Below are positions 18,624-26,157 of a stretch of DNA of 48,245 nucleotides, in pieces (the stretch's first letter is position 1; each line of letters starts with the position of its first letter). Position numbers and translations under genes: made by a program. The DNA is taken from positions 1 to 48,245 of the forward strand of contig DXOJ01000837.1 in NCBI GenBank assembly GCA_019412865.1. Reading direction: 5' to 3'. The notes beneath the pieces were generated by a model. The model worked only from the letters and a program-made list of their open reading frames with translations. It searched no databases and was not told the origin of the DNA. The stretch comes from Bacteroides sp. (GTDB taxonomy: Bacteria; Bacteroidota; Bacteroidia; Bacteroidales; Bacteroidaceae).

Positions 18624-18654
18624 CAAACGTAACGATTAAAATTGGTAAACCAAA
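18624..18654 (-). promoter_or_regulatory. susC promoter of the alginate operon
   Basis: On the minus strand a perfect Bacteroides -7 box TACGTTTG (18631 to 18624) is preceded, after a 19-nt spacer, by a -33 box TTTG (18654 to 18651). This is the consensus arrangement (TTTG, 19-21 nt, TAnnTTTG). Transcription should begin near 18618, giving a leader of about 20 nt. The -33 box lies in the middle of the 30-bp operator palindrome, so regulator binding should block sigma-factor access. Confidence 0.78.
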
Positions 18655-18670
18655 ATTTTGGTCTACCAAT
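18641..18670. promoter_or_regulatory. Double GntR-type operator palindrome
   Basis: This is a 30-bp palindrome with one mismatched pair. It is built from two 12-bp sites, TTGGTAAACCAA (18642-18653) and TTGGTCTACCAA (18658-18669), with centres 16 bp apart. Each resembles the TTGGTnnACCAA-type sites of GntR/FadR-subfamily regulators such as LldR, PdhR and UxuR/ExuR. It lies between susC and the divergent GntR gene and overlaps the susC -33 element. Repression by the adjacent regulator, relieved by a uronate-derived inducer, is the obvious model (inference). Confidence 0.8.
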
Positions 18671-18748
18671 TATTATTTATTAACAACACTAAATAAACGT
18701 CTAATAAACAGTACGTTATGCGTACCTCTTTATAAAAAGGGAAAAGAA

Positions 18749-18756
18749 TATTTTTG
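18749..18756 (+). promoter_or_regulatory. Candidate -7 box of the GntR regulator gene
   Basis: TATTTTTG matches TAnnTTTG and lies 84 nt before the regulator start. No exact TTTG is found at the expected -33 distance, so the assignment is tentative. A short palindrome GTACG-TTATG-CGTAC (18711-18725) lies just upstream. Confidence 0.35.
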
Positions 18757-18839
18757 CTGTAAAGCTTTACTTTGAAAGATAATATTCGTACTTTTACACC
18801 CGAATTAAGAAAGAAAACCTTTTAAAATTTTTATATCTT

Positions 18840-19559
18840 ATGAAGGACGAAGTAAATTCGCAACCAGTTAAACTTGTCATCGAGCACATAAAAAAACAAA
18901 TCGCAGAACGTCAAATTCTGCCTGGTGAACGTCTACCGTCTGAACGGAAATTATCGGAACTGCTGAAGGTTAGCCGTTCCCATGTTCGTGAAGCTTTGCA
19001 AAAGATGGAGTTGTATGGTATTGTAAAAACATATCCTCAAAGTGGAACAGTGGTTTCCGAGTTCTCCAAAGATCAATTGGATACCATGATTACCGATGCT
19101 TTAAAGATAAGCAAATATGACTTTTCCAGTTTGGTATATGTACGCGTTCTGTTAGAGATCGAGGTCTGCAAACTGTGTGCATCAAACCGTACAGAAGAGG
19201 ATTTGGAGAATATTGAAAAAACACTTATCGAATTGGAGGAAAAGTTTGATACAGAGCTTCGTGTTGAGAAAGATTTTGCGTTTCATCAAGCAATTGCACA
19301 AGGTGGACACAACCCGGTAATTAGTTCACTCTTGCTTATCATTACTCCTGATATATTAAAATATTATCAAAAATATAAAGTCTGCGCTGTTCCACAAAAA
19401 ACAGTTCATGCAGAACATAGAGAAATGTTGCAAAAGATAAAAGATAAAGACAAGGACGGGATGAAAGAACTGGTACTTCGCCACTTGTCCAACCTGATTG
19501 ATTTTGCCAAATTATCAGCTAAAGGAGAGATCCCTGAATTCGAATACGGGCATATCTAA
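18840..19559 (+). CDS. GntR family transcriptional regulator (FadR/FCD subfamily)
   Basis: A 239-residue cytoplasmic regulator. It has an N-terminal winged helix (about 9-75; LPGERLPSERKLSELLKVSR and VREALQKMELYGIV are typical GntR) and a C-terminal FCD ligand domain whose metal-binding set is visible as Asp145, His149, His193 and His215. FCD regulators sense small carboxylates, often uronates or their catabolites. It is divergent from the 11-gene alginate operon and shares a 240-nt intergenic region containing a matching double operator. The likely inducer is an alginate-derived keto-uronate such as DEH or KDG (inference). Control by GntR instead of a hybrid two-component or SusR regulator implies sensing of a cytoplasmic product. 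Confidence 0.92.
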   Translation: MKDEVNSQPVKLVIEHIKKQIAERQILPGERLPSERKLSELLKVSRSHVREALQKMELYGIVKTYPQSGTVVSEFSKDQLDTMITDALKISKYDFSSLVYVRVLLEIEVCKLCASNRTEEDLENIEKTLIELEEKFDTELRVEKDFAFHQAIAQGGHNPVISSLLLIITPDILKYYQKYKVCAVPQKTVHAEHREMLQKIKDKDKDGMKELVLRHLSNLIDFAKLSAKGEIPEFEYGHI

Positions 19560-19580
19560 AAAGCAAAAGAAAGCAATAAA

Positions 19581-19618
19581 AAATAATAGAGGAAGACATT
19601 TGTTCTCCTCTATTATTT
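19581..19618. terminator. Bidirectional hairpin terminator
   Basis: Perfect 13-bp inverted repeat: AAATAATAGAGGA (19581-19593) and TCCTCTATTATTT (19606-19618) with a 12-nt loop. It lies between the convergent GntR and HU-like genes, with A/T-rich flanks on both sides, so it can serve both transcripts. Confidence 0.85.
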
Positions 19619-19643
19619 AATATTATAACAGCCACTCTTTCAA

Positions 19644-20129
19644 TTAAGCTGCCGGATCGGGAGCTTCCCCTTGATTGCCGCCCGGATTTTCGCCATTGCC
19701 AGGATCAGAGCCACTATTACTGCCACTTGTTGCCACAACATCCAATGGTACATATTTTGAGATACTCATCTTATTCAACATCGTTTTTAACTGGGTTCCC
19801 GGAGTAAAAACTATTTCTCTCACTATGATATTGCTACTATCGACATCCTTAGCTTCTATACCACTTTTAGCGTTAAAAGTAGGACGAAGTGTACCGAACT
19901 CACCTAACTTCACCGTTTTTCCCTCATCCATATATCCTTCCAATGAATCAAGCAGACCATCTAAGACTAATTTAACCTGACCACAATGAGTGCTACAAAT
20001 CAATGATACATTTTTACACAATTTCGAAAAATCAATCACTCCGTCACTCACCGGAGCAGCAACATACTTCTTAGTTTTGGTTTCATCGAAATTAAAGACC
20101 CTTTCTTTTACTGCATACCGTAATCCCAT
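19644..20129 (-). CDS. HU/IHF-like DNA-binding protein with Gly-rich tail
   Basis: A 161-residue protein of the Bacteroidetes HU-like group (HU-HIG type). The first 120 or so residues carry the HU-like fold (YAVKERVFNFDETKTKKYVAAPVS, LDGLLDSLEGYMDEGKTVKLGEFGTLRPTF); the GEFGTL segment is characteristic. The last 30 residues are a low-complexity Gly/Asn/Pro/Ser tail ending in DPAA. It is probably a nucleoid-associated protein. It belongs to neither flanking PUL by strand and spacing, having its own candidate promoter and terminator. Such genes are scattered in many copies in Bacteroides genomes, often beside PULs or capsule loci; no specific function is implied. Confidence 0.85.
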   Translation of the reverse strand: MGLRYAVKERVFNFDETKTKKYVAAPVSDGVIDFSKLCKNVSLICSTHCGQVKLVLDGLLDSLEGYMDEGKTVKLGEFGTLRPTFNAKSGIEAKDVDSSNIIVREIVFTPGTQLKTMLNKMSISKYVPLDVVATSGSNSGSDPGNGENPGGNQGEAPDPAA

Positions 20130-20180
20130 AATTTTAAGTTTTAAATTATTTCATAAAAATGTTGTTTTGTGATCACGATG

Positions 20181-20188
20181 CAAAGATA
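20181..20188 (-). promoter_or_regulatory. Candidate -7 box of the HU-like gene
   Basis: TATCTTTG on the minus strand matches TAnnTTTG and lies about 52 nt upstream of the HU-like start. No exact -33 TTTG is seen at 19-21 nt. Confidence 0.5.
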
Positions 20189-20328
20189 CAGCAGGAAAAA
20201 ACCGTCGAAGTGCTTTAATGGTGCTTAACTACTCGTTAATCTAAAATAGTCCTTTTAGACAAATATTCGTGTAAGCCACCAGCACGATCTTCTTTCCATT
20301 GGAAACAACCTCAACTGGAAGGTTAATC

Positions 20329-21123
20329 TTATTTGATAAGATAAGTAGCCACTACCGGATAATGATCCGATTCTTTATCTGCCCAATAACAAACATTGTA
20401 CGCCTTTACTGTAAAGGCTTCATTCGGAGCATAAATCAGCCAGTCGCAGGTATAAGTCGGACTTGGAACGGGCACCGTCCACGGAGCAGCATCACTCAAA
20501 CAGTTTACTGTGAAATACTTTTGAAAAACAGCCATGGTAGCAGAACCACGACGGGAGTTCAAATCCCCACCGAGGATGATTGGTTTGTCCAGTTGTTCCA
20601 TACAAGCAAGAATCTCATCAATCTGTTTCAGACGGGCAGCATCTTCGTACTCATGGTCCAGATGTGTCGTAGCAAAATAAAATTCTTTGCCCTCTTTCAT
20701 CACTTTTACATAACCAAACGAACGAACGTAGTCGTTTTCCTTCAATACACTCAATTTAAAGCTTTTCTCTTCCGAAATCGGAAACTTGGAAAGAATTACA
20801 TTTCCATAGTCTCCTCCGGTAGGAATATCAAGTGCGTGGGCAAAATAATAATACTTCATGCCTGTCAGTACCGATAATCTTTCAGGAGTATCCCAGGGAT
20901 TAATCTCTGTATTTCTTTCTATTTCCTGAAGTGAAACAATGTCCGGATCTTCCAGTTTTATAACCTCGGCTATTTTATCAATACCTTGTTTGCGCCCACT
21001 GTAAGTATTGTAAGTCATCGCTTTTACTGTAACTTCTTTCTGCTTATTTTTGTCTCTCTGCGCCATCACAGGGGACAACAGACAGCATACCAGAAATAAC
21101 AAAATGCATATTCTGAAATTCAT
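20329..21123 (-). CDS. EEP-family hydrolase, periplasmic (paralogue 1)
   Basis: A 264-residue endonuclease/exonuclease/phosphatase superfamily protein with a type I signal peptide (cleavage near VMA, 19-21). All superfamily motifs are present: TYN (Asn39), LQEIE (Glu67), TTHLDH (His154), GGDLNS (Asp187, Asn189), CDWLIY (Asp227) and ESDHYPV (Asp253, His254). Members are metal-dependent phosphodiesterases or phosphomonoesterases. It is related to the surface-predicted EEP lipoprotein two genes upstream and ends the susC operon. Secretion and PUL location point to phosphorylated or phosphodiester-linked glycan and not nucleic acid. A role in removing the phosphate left after a first surface cut is a reasonable inference. 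Confidence 0.88.
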   Translation of the reverse strand: MNFRICILLFLVCCLLSPVMAQRDKNKQKEVTVKAMTYNTYSGRKQGIDKIAEVIKLEDPDIVSLQEIERNTEINPWDTPERLSVLTGMKYYYFAHALDIPTGGDYGNVILSKFPISEEKSFKLSVLKENDYVRSFGYVKVMKEGKEFYFATTHLDHEYEDAARLKQIDEILACMEQLDKPIILGGDLNSRRGSATMAVFQKYFTVNCLSDAAPWTVPVPSPTYTCDWLIYAPNEAFTVKAYNVCYWADKESDHYPVVATYLIK

Positions 21124-21184
21124 ATATCGTCAATTAGTGAGTGAATGTTATCCTTCAAAACAATCTTTTTTACCTAATACCCTA

Positions 21185-22564
21185 TTAATCCTTTTCTATC
21201 TTGCGAATCTTATGATTCCAATAATCTGAAACATACAATGCACCGTCGAGCCCGAATTGCAGTCCTTCCGGATGATTGAATTGTGCCTTATCCAATGGCC
21301 CATCCGTAGTACCGGAAGTACCTGTACCTGTATAACTTGTCACTACTCCATCAGGTGTAATTTTCGCGATACGATGCTTTTTACGGACTGCCACATAAAT
21401 ATTACCTTCTTCATCCAAATCCATCTGACAAGGCTCCTCGAGTCTGGCATCGTTTCCTTGCCCTTCTACAAAGCCTGTTTTATCATACTGTCCAATCCAA
21501 ATATGAAGATTAGAAAATAATCCGGTCACCATATCATAATCCCCTTTATAAATCACATCCTTCTCCTGTGAACTCATATACACTGTAGTTCCTTCCTTAT
21601 CGAAAAGGATACAACGGATCTTCACTTTCGATGCATTCTTTCCGTCCGCATCGGGAAGTTGTTGTCCGGTAGTCACCATCGTATTCTGTTCCGGATCATA
21701 TTTGTAAATCATGGCATTTCCATGAGCTACGGAAAAAACTTCTCCCGTAACAGGATGTACGCCCACATTGGTAACACCGTTACCTAAAGACGAAGTTATC
21801 GACCATATTGCAGCAAGACTTCCAGTATCATACTGATGCGCATCATTACTCCATGACATAGTGGCAATATGTGCGCTTCCAGAGCCATTCGCATCATTAG
21901 ACAAGAACAAAGTGTTGCCATCCAGTGAGAAAGCGATATTCATCATTCTAAATGCAACTCCACCCGTTGCGTCCCCACGAAGAAAAGTAGCTACTTGATT
22001 ATCTTTCGCAATACGAATATCACGGTCATCGTCTTCCACAATATACAAAGTGCCTTCCTTATCAAAGGCTATAGAACCCGGTTTCCAAAGGACTGCTTCC
22101 ATCAAGGAACCCTCTTTTTTCTCTGTTTTGGCAGCAGGAACATAGCTGCCGATATACGAGCTTACAATAGGAGACTGAGAATATTCGAATTCCGTTTTAT
22201 AAGTCAGTTCCTGAATGTTTTCCCCCTGACCGATATATATTTTCACCGGACCGGAGCCAGAACCTCTCTGCACATTGGCAGTAATAATATTCCCCAAAGC
22301 ACCTGTCACCTCTGCATCTACTCCGTTGACCGTCACTCGGATATTATCCAAGTCCGTACCAAAATGAGTACCATATAAAGTCAGGCTAGTAGACTTTCCA
22401 CCTGCCGTCGGAGTATACATCGTAATCTTAGGAGTAACTTCACCTTCTCCGATTTCAGGCGTCATATCCTGCCGATTCTCATCTTCGCAACCAGCAAAAC
22501 CTACTGCCCCAAGCAATAGTGTATATATAGAAAATCGTTTCAAATGATGAATCAATGTTTTCAT
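21185..22564 (-). CDS. TIG + NHL-repeat beta-propeller lipoprotein
   Basis: A 459-residue lipoprotein (GFAGC lipobox, Cys26). It has one IPT/TIG domain (about 44-130) followed by a beta-propeller of NHL-like repeats (about 155-458; SIAFDKEGTLYIVEDDDRDIRI, QMDLDEEGNIYVAVRKKHRIAKI and GLQFGLDGALYVSDYWNHKIRKI). The architecture is typical of Sus-associated surface proteins that bind glycan; no catalytic residues are evident. It lies between two EEP-family genes in the same operon (17 nt after the upstream one), suggesting that it presents the same substrate to them. A lyase-like propeller activity cannot be excluded. Confidence 0.85.
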   Translation of the reverse strand: MKTLIHHLKRFSIYTLLLGAVGFAGCEDENRQDMTPEIGEGEVTPKITMYTPTAGGKSTSLTLYGTHFGTDLDNIRVTVNGVDAEVTGALGNIITANVQRGSGSGPVKIYIGQGENIQELTYKTEFEYSQSPIVSSYIGSYVPAAKTEKKEGSLMEAVLWKPGSIAFDKEGTLYIVEDDDRDIRIAKDNQVATFLRGDATGGVAFRMMNIAFSLDGNTLFLSNDANGSGSAHIATMSWSNDAHQYDTGSLAAIWSITSSLGNGVTNVGVHPVTGEVFSVAHGNAMIYKYDPEQNTMVTTGQQLPDADGKNASKVKIRCILFDKEGTTVYMSSQEKDVIYKGDYDMVTGLFSNLHIWIGQYDKTGFVEGQGNDARLEEPCQMDLDEEGNIYVAVRKKHRIAKITPDGVVTSYTGTGTSGTTDGPLDKAQFNHPEGLQFGLDGALYVSDYWNHKIRKIEKD

Positions 22565-22581
22565 GTTTCTATCTTTTTAGA

Positions 22582-23415
22582 TTAATCGTTTATACTGAAT
22601 GTAGCTACTACCGGAAAATGGTCTGATTCTACATAAGCATCATAATACACATCATAAGCCTTCGGAGCCATTCCTTTATCCGGGGTATACAACACGAAGT
22701 CAATAGCCTTTACCGGAACGGGAGTTCCGGTCGTCAATCCATAGTTCCCGTTCAGGCAACCAATATCAAAACGCTCATACAATATCTTCATCGGACCCGA
22801 ATCAGCCAACGCATTAAAGTCGCCGGTCAATATCATCGGGGCATCCATCCCCTTCGTTTTTTCCAGAATAGTTGAAGTCTGATTGATACGGTTGGTTTCA
22901 TTACCGACATGAGACAAATGAGTTACTCCGAAATAGAAGTTCTTCCCCTCTTTTTCTGTTTTCATGACTCCCATAGAGCGTGGATAAACATCTTCCACGG
23001 TCTCTATTCTCGGTAAATCATAATTCACCTCGTCGCTTATCGGATATTTTGAGAGAATCAGATTACCGTATTCTCCACCATCCACATCACGGGTTTTAAC
23101 GAAGAAAGCATATTGCATTCCCGTCACCTCCTTCATCAAAGCAATAATATCCGCATTCTCCACCTTATTGGTTTTCGTTTCAAACTCCTGTAAACCAGCC
23201 AGATCCGGATTTATCTTTTTAATCACTTGAGCAATAGCCTCCATTCCTTTCTTTCCAGAATAAACTTTCTGGCCGCTGTATATATTGTAGGACATGACTT
23301 TTACCAGTACTCCATCCTTATCGTCAGGAGGAGTTACACCATCATCATCCGAACTGCAGCCGATAAACAAACCGTTTATCAACAGTACCAGTAATAAATA
23401 GAATTTATGTTTCAT
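22582..23415 (-). CDS. EEP-family hydrolase, surface lipoprotein (paralogue 2)
   Basis: A 277-residue EEP protein with lipobox FIGC (Cys20) followed by SSDDDG, a strong match to the Bacteroides lipoprotein export signal, so it should face outwards. The catalytic set is complete: SYN (Asn44), LQEFE (Glu77), VTHLSH (His166), TGDFNA (Asp199, Asn201), AIDFVLY (Asp239) and ESDHFPV (Asp265, His266). It is the only recognisable enzyme of this locus predicted to be at the surface, which makes it the candidate for the first cut of the polymer. The expected chemistry is phosphodiester or phosphomonoester hydrolysis. The DUF3823-like gene lies 26 nt upstream. Confidence 0.88.
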   Translation of the reverse strand: MKHKFYLLLVLLINGLFIGCSSDDDGVTPPDDKDGVLVKVMSYNIYSGQKVYSGKKGMEAIAQVIKKINPDLAGLQEFETKTNKVENADIIALMKEVTGMQYAFFVKTRDVDGGEYGNLILSKYPISDEVNYDLPRIETVEDVYPRSMGVMKTEKEGKNFYFGVTHLSHVGNETNRINQTSTILEKTKGMDAPMILTGDFNALADSGPMKILYERFDIGCLNGNYGLTTGTPVPVKAIDFVLYTPDKGMAPKAYDVYYDAYVESDHFPVVATFSIND

Positions 23416-23441
23416 TGTTACATTCTTTTTTATCGTTTACC

Positions 23442-24170
23442 TTATCTGATATCATTCACAGTTACTTCCACCACCCGGCTATAGTTCACATACGGTTTGC
23501 TTTCCGCCGTTACCGTAGCCGCAACACGCACGTATACCCGATTCTTATTGGAAACAATCTTATAGTGATTCTCAATAAATTCGGTATCACTCATCAAGTC
23601 AATGACATGCGTACCACTGGCCTTTGTTCCCAATGAAGAAAGAGTAGCATGATTAGCATTGTTCACGTCTACTCCCGGAGCATAATTCCAGATAACGGAA
23701 ACATCTGTCAGTTGCAATGTTTCGTTCGATGTCTTTGCATCGTAGGTAAGTGTCAGTTTATTATCTGCGGATACAGTAACATCAAGACTAATACGCGAAA
23801 ATGGAATGGTATATAAGTCAACCTGCGTTTGTCCGTTCACGGTGACATATCCCTCACACACTCCAACAAAAGGGCCGTCCTTTGCCTGAATGCGGTAATT
23901 ACCATTAAATACTTTGGTATGCTCAAATGTCCCATCCTGCCGGGCCCGGAAATCGACCGAAGCAGTAGCTCCGGTGTTCTGCTCATACAAACTCATCATC
24001 ACCCCACTACTTCCCGGCACAGGCATGGGAATCGGCTCATTCGTTTCCTTGTCATAAATGGTGCCATGCACACCGCCATTCGGCGCATCATAATTGTCGA
24101 TGTCATTTTCGCATGCTACCATGAAGCAGGCGAATAATGCAGTCAATCCTATATTTATTATTTTATTCAT
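23442..24170 (-). CDS. DUF3823-like lipoprotein in the SusE position
   Basis: A 242-residue lipoprotein (MVAC lipobox, Cys20, then ENDID, acidic and surface-compatible). The N-terminal half (about 30-120) looks like a carboxypeptidase-regulatory/prealbumin-like domain (GGVHGTIYDKETNEPIPMP, GTFEHTKVFNGNYRIQA). The second half (about 125-240) is another beta-sandwich. This matches the DUF3823 proteins that follow susD in several PULs and are taken to be glycan-binding. It begins 32 nt after the susD stop. No enzymatic motif is seen. Confidence 0.78.
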   Translation of the reverse strand: MNKIINIGLTALFACFMVACENDIDNYDAPNGGVHGTIYDKETNEPIPMPVPGSSGVMMSLYEQNTGATASVDFRARQDGTFEHTKVFNGNYRIQAKDGPFVGVCEGYVTVNGQTQVDLYTIPFSRISLDVTVSADNKLTLTYDAKTSNETLQLTDVSVIWNYAPGVDVNNANHATLSSLGTKASGTHVIDLMSDTEFIENHYKIVSNKNRVYVRVAATVTAESKPYVNYSRVVEVTVNDIR

Positions 24171-24202
24171 ATCGGTTTTTCTTTAACTTATAATTGAACA
24201 TA

Positions 24203-26143
24203 TCAGTTGCCGTAACCCGGATTCTGCGTCATCAACGGATTTGTACTCAAATCTTCCGCACGGAAAACCGTATAATAGTTCTTTTCGAGGAAAAGACGTT
24301 TTCTCTTTTCAGGTACCCCAGTTTCAAATGTGTATTTTCCACTCTTGACATTGTAATATGGACAAAGAGCTGTACCACGGAAATTAGTCAAGCCACCTTT
24401 GCTGACATCCAAATGGGCCAGACGCCAACGTTTCAAATCCCAGTAACGATGCTTCTCAAAAGCAAGTTCCACTTTTCGTTCATGGCGAACCTTGTCAAGA
24501 GTCAGATCGCCGGCAGTCAACAGCTTGATACCTGCCCTGCCACGGATCTCATTGATATCTTTCAAAGCCACATCCAAATGCTGATTCAACTCCATACAAG
24601 CCTCTGCACGATTCAGGTAGATTTCTGCCAGACGGAACACAACCCAAGGAGTAGAAGAACGTTTTGCATCAATATCCGTATAATCCGTCAGACTTTCGTC
24701 CAAAAACTTACGCTGATAGAAACCTGTTTTGCTGGCGTCACCTACACTTAATGAACCACCGTCTTTCCCGGAAGTATTGTAAGTCTGTCCGTCGATAACT
24801 ACCTTATTCTCCTTATCCGGTTGAGCGGAAGCTTCATATTTGGTTCCTATTCCATCCTGTCCGTTGATTACTCCGCGCATCCACTCTATTTTACCACCGC
24901 CATATCCTTTATAATCAGCGCCAGGCAAGTAAACGGAACCTAATAAACGAGGATCTTTATTTTTAAAGATGTCATACGAACTGTCGTAGCTAATCGCCTT
25001 TCCACCGCTATCCTTCATTTTTAGTTTACCTTCTGTACCGTCGATATATTCAAATTCCTCAACCATTTCCAGAACCGGAGACATACCACATCCCCAACCA
25101 TCACCACGATATGAGAAAGGAACGTTCAGTTTATCCCACATATGCCCTTTTCCGGCAGCTACATTATACTGTTTCTGAAAAATATACTCTCCATTATCTC
25201 CGTTCACTGTCTTAGAAAAAAGATTATAAAAGTTCTGTGCCAGCTCTTCCGGATCCGTACTTGTCGACTTGTACAAGCTATATACACGAGGAACCATCTC
25301 ATCCAAAATCTTTGATGAAGCTGTATAACATTCGTCAAAGTAACGCTCTGCTTCTGTCTCTGGAATATAAACATAGCCTTTGGAAACGGCTTCCCCCGTC
25401 AAGGTAAGTGTTTTAGAGTATTTGGCAATAGTACCGGCATACAATGCTGCACGAGACCACAAAGCCAATACCGCCCCACGATTGGCCCGATATTTGGCAT
25501 CGCTGTTGCGCACTTCCGGCAATGATCCATAGATGGCTTTACACTCTTTGATTATAAAATCATACGTAGCTGCTTCCGTATCACGAGCCTGATACAGCGC
25601 TTGCGTATTTCCGGCGGTGTATTCTTGAGGAATAGTTTGCAAAGGCACACCTCCGTAACGTTTCACCAACCCAAAATACTGCATTGCACGGATAAAGCGA
25701 GCTTCTGCTCCAATCTCTTCTTTTTCATCCTCACTCAGCACTGAAGTCTTTTCGATATTCAGCAGGAAGTTATTTACGATACGGATCTGTTTATAACGAG
25801 TCACCATATCGTCATTAAATACATAATCGCCATAAGAATAAGTAGAATTTGATTTATCAAATGCACTCTCTTTCTGATAACTGGCCGTAGCCTCATCCGA
25901 AAGACTGGTCTGATTCGCCAAATTCGCTTTCTTGCTTCCATACCAATCATCAAACTCATCCAGCTTTAATCCGGAATCATACATATCCGCCAAAACGGCT
26001 GTAATTGCTTTCGGATTCTGCCAAATTAGATCCGGAGTGTTAACCCCACTGGTACTTTCACGATTCAGGTAATCATCACATCCCGTCAATCCGAGGATAG
26101 ATACTCCGGCTATCCATATATATTTCAAATAATTTCTATTCAT
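24203..26143 (-). CDS. SusD/RagB family lipoprotein (GH130/EEP locus)
   Basis: A 646-residue SusD homologue with lipobox LTGC (Cys22) followed by DDYLN. It carries the family helices (VTRYKQIRIVNNFLLNIEKT, GAEARFIRAMQYFGLVKRYGG) and the C-terminal ERKVELAFEKHRYWDLKRWR and NPLMTQNPGYGN. It is about 100 residues longer than the average SusD, with extra sequence in the middle (about 330-480), suggesting an enlarged binding face. It follows susC by 14 nt. It should capture the substrate of this locus, proposed here to be a phosphorylated mannoside. Confidence 0.95.
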   Translation of the reverse strand: MNRNYLKYIWIAGVSILGLTGCDDYLNRESTSGVNTPDLIWQNPKAITAVLADMYDSGLKLDEFDDWYGSKKANLANQTSLSDEATASYQKESAFDKSNSTYSYGDYVFNDDMVTRYKQIRIVNNFLLNIEKTSVLSEDEKEEIGAEARFIRAMQYFGLVKRYGGVPLQTIPQEYTAGNTQALYQARDTEAATYDFIIKECKAIYGSLPEVRNSDAKYRANRGAVLALWSRAALYAGTIAKYSKTLTLTGEAVSKGYVYIPETEAERYFDECYTASSKILDEMVPRVYSLYKSTSTDPEELAQNFYNLFSKTVNGDNGEYIFQKQYNVAAGKGHMWDKLNVPFSYRGDGWGCGMSPVLEMVEEFEYIDGTEGKLKMKDSGGKAISYDSSYDIFKNKDPRLLGSVYLPGADYKGYGGGKIEWMRGVINGQDGIGTKYEASAQPDKENKVVIDGQTYNTSGKDGGSLSVGDASKTGFYQRKFLDESLTDYTDIDAKRSSTPWVVFRLAEIYLNRAEACMELNQHLDVALKDINEIRGRAGIKLLTAGDLTLDKVRHERKVELAFEKHRYWDLKRWRLAHLDVSKGGLTNFRGTALCPYYNVKSGKYTFETGVPEKRKRLFLEKNYYTVFRAEDLSTNPLMTQNPGYGN

Positions 26144-26157
26144 TGTCTTTATAGATT

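Noticed and set aside
18711..18725. Short palindrome GTACG-TTATG-CGTAC in the GntR intergenic region
   Set aside because: The arms are only 5 bp and no second copy was noticed; chance occurrence is likely, so it is mentioned only with the candidate regulator promoter.
19644..20129. Possible link of the HU-like protein to mobile DNA
   Set aside because: No integrase, transposase, tRNA or direct repeats are visible nearby, and such HU-like genes are common across Bacteroides genomes.
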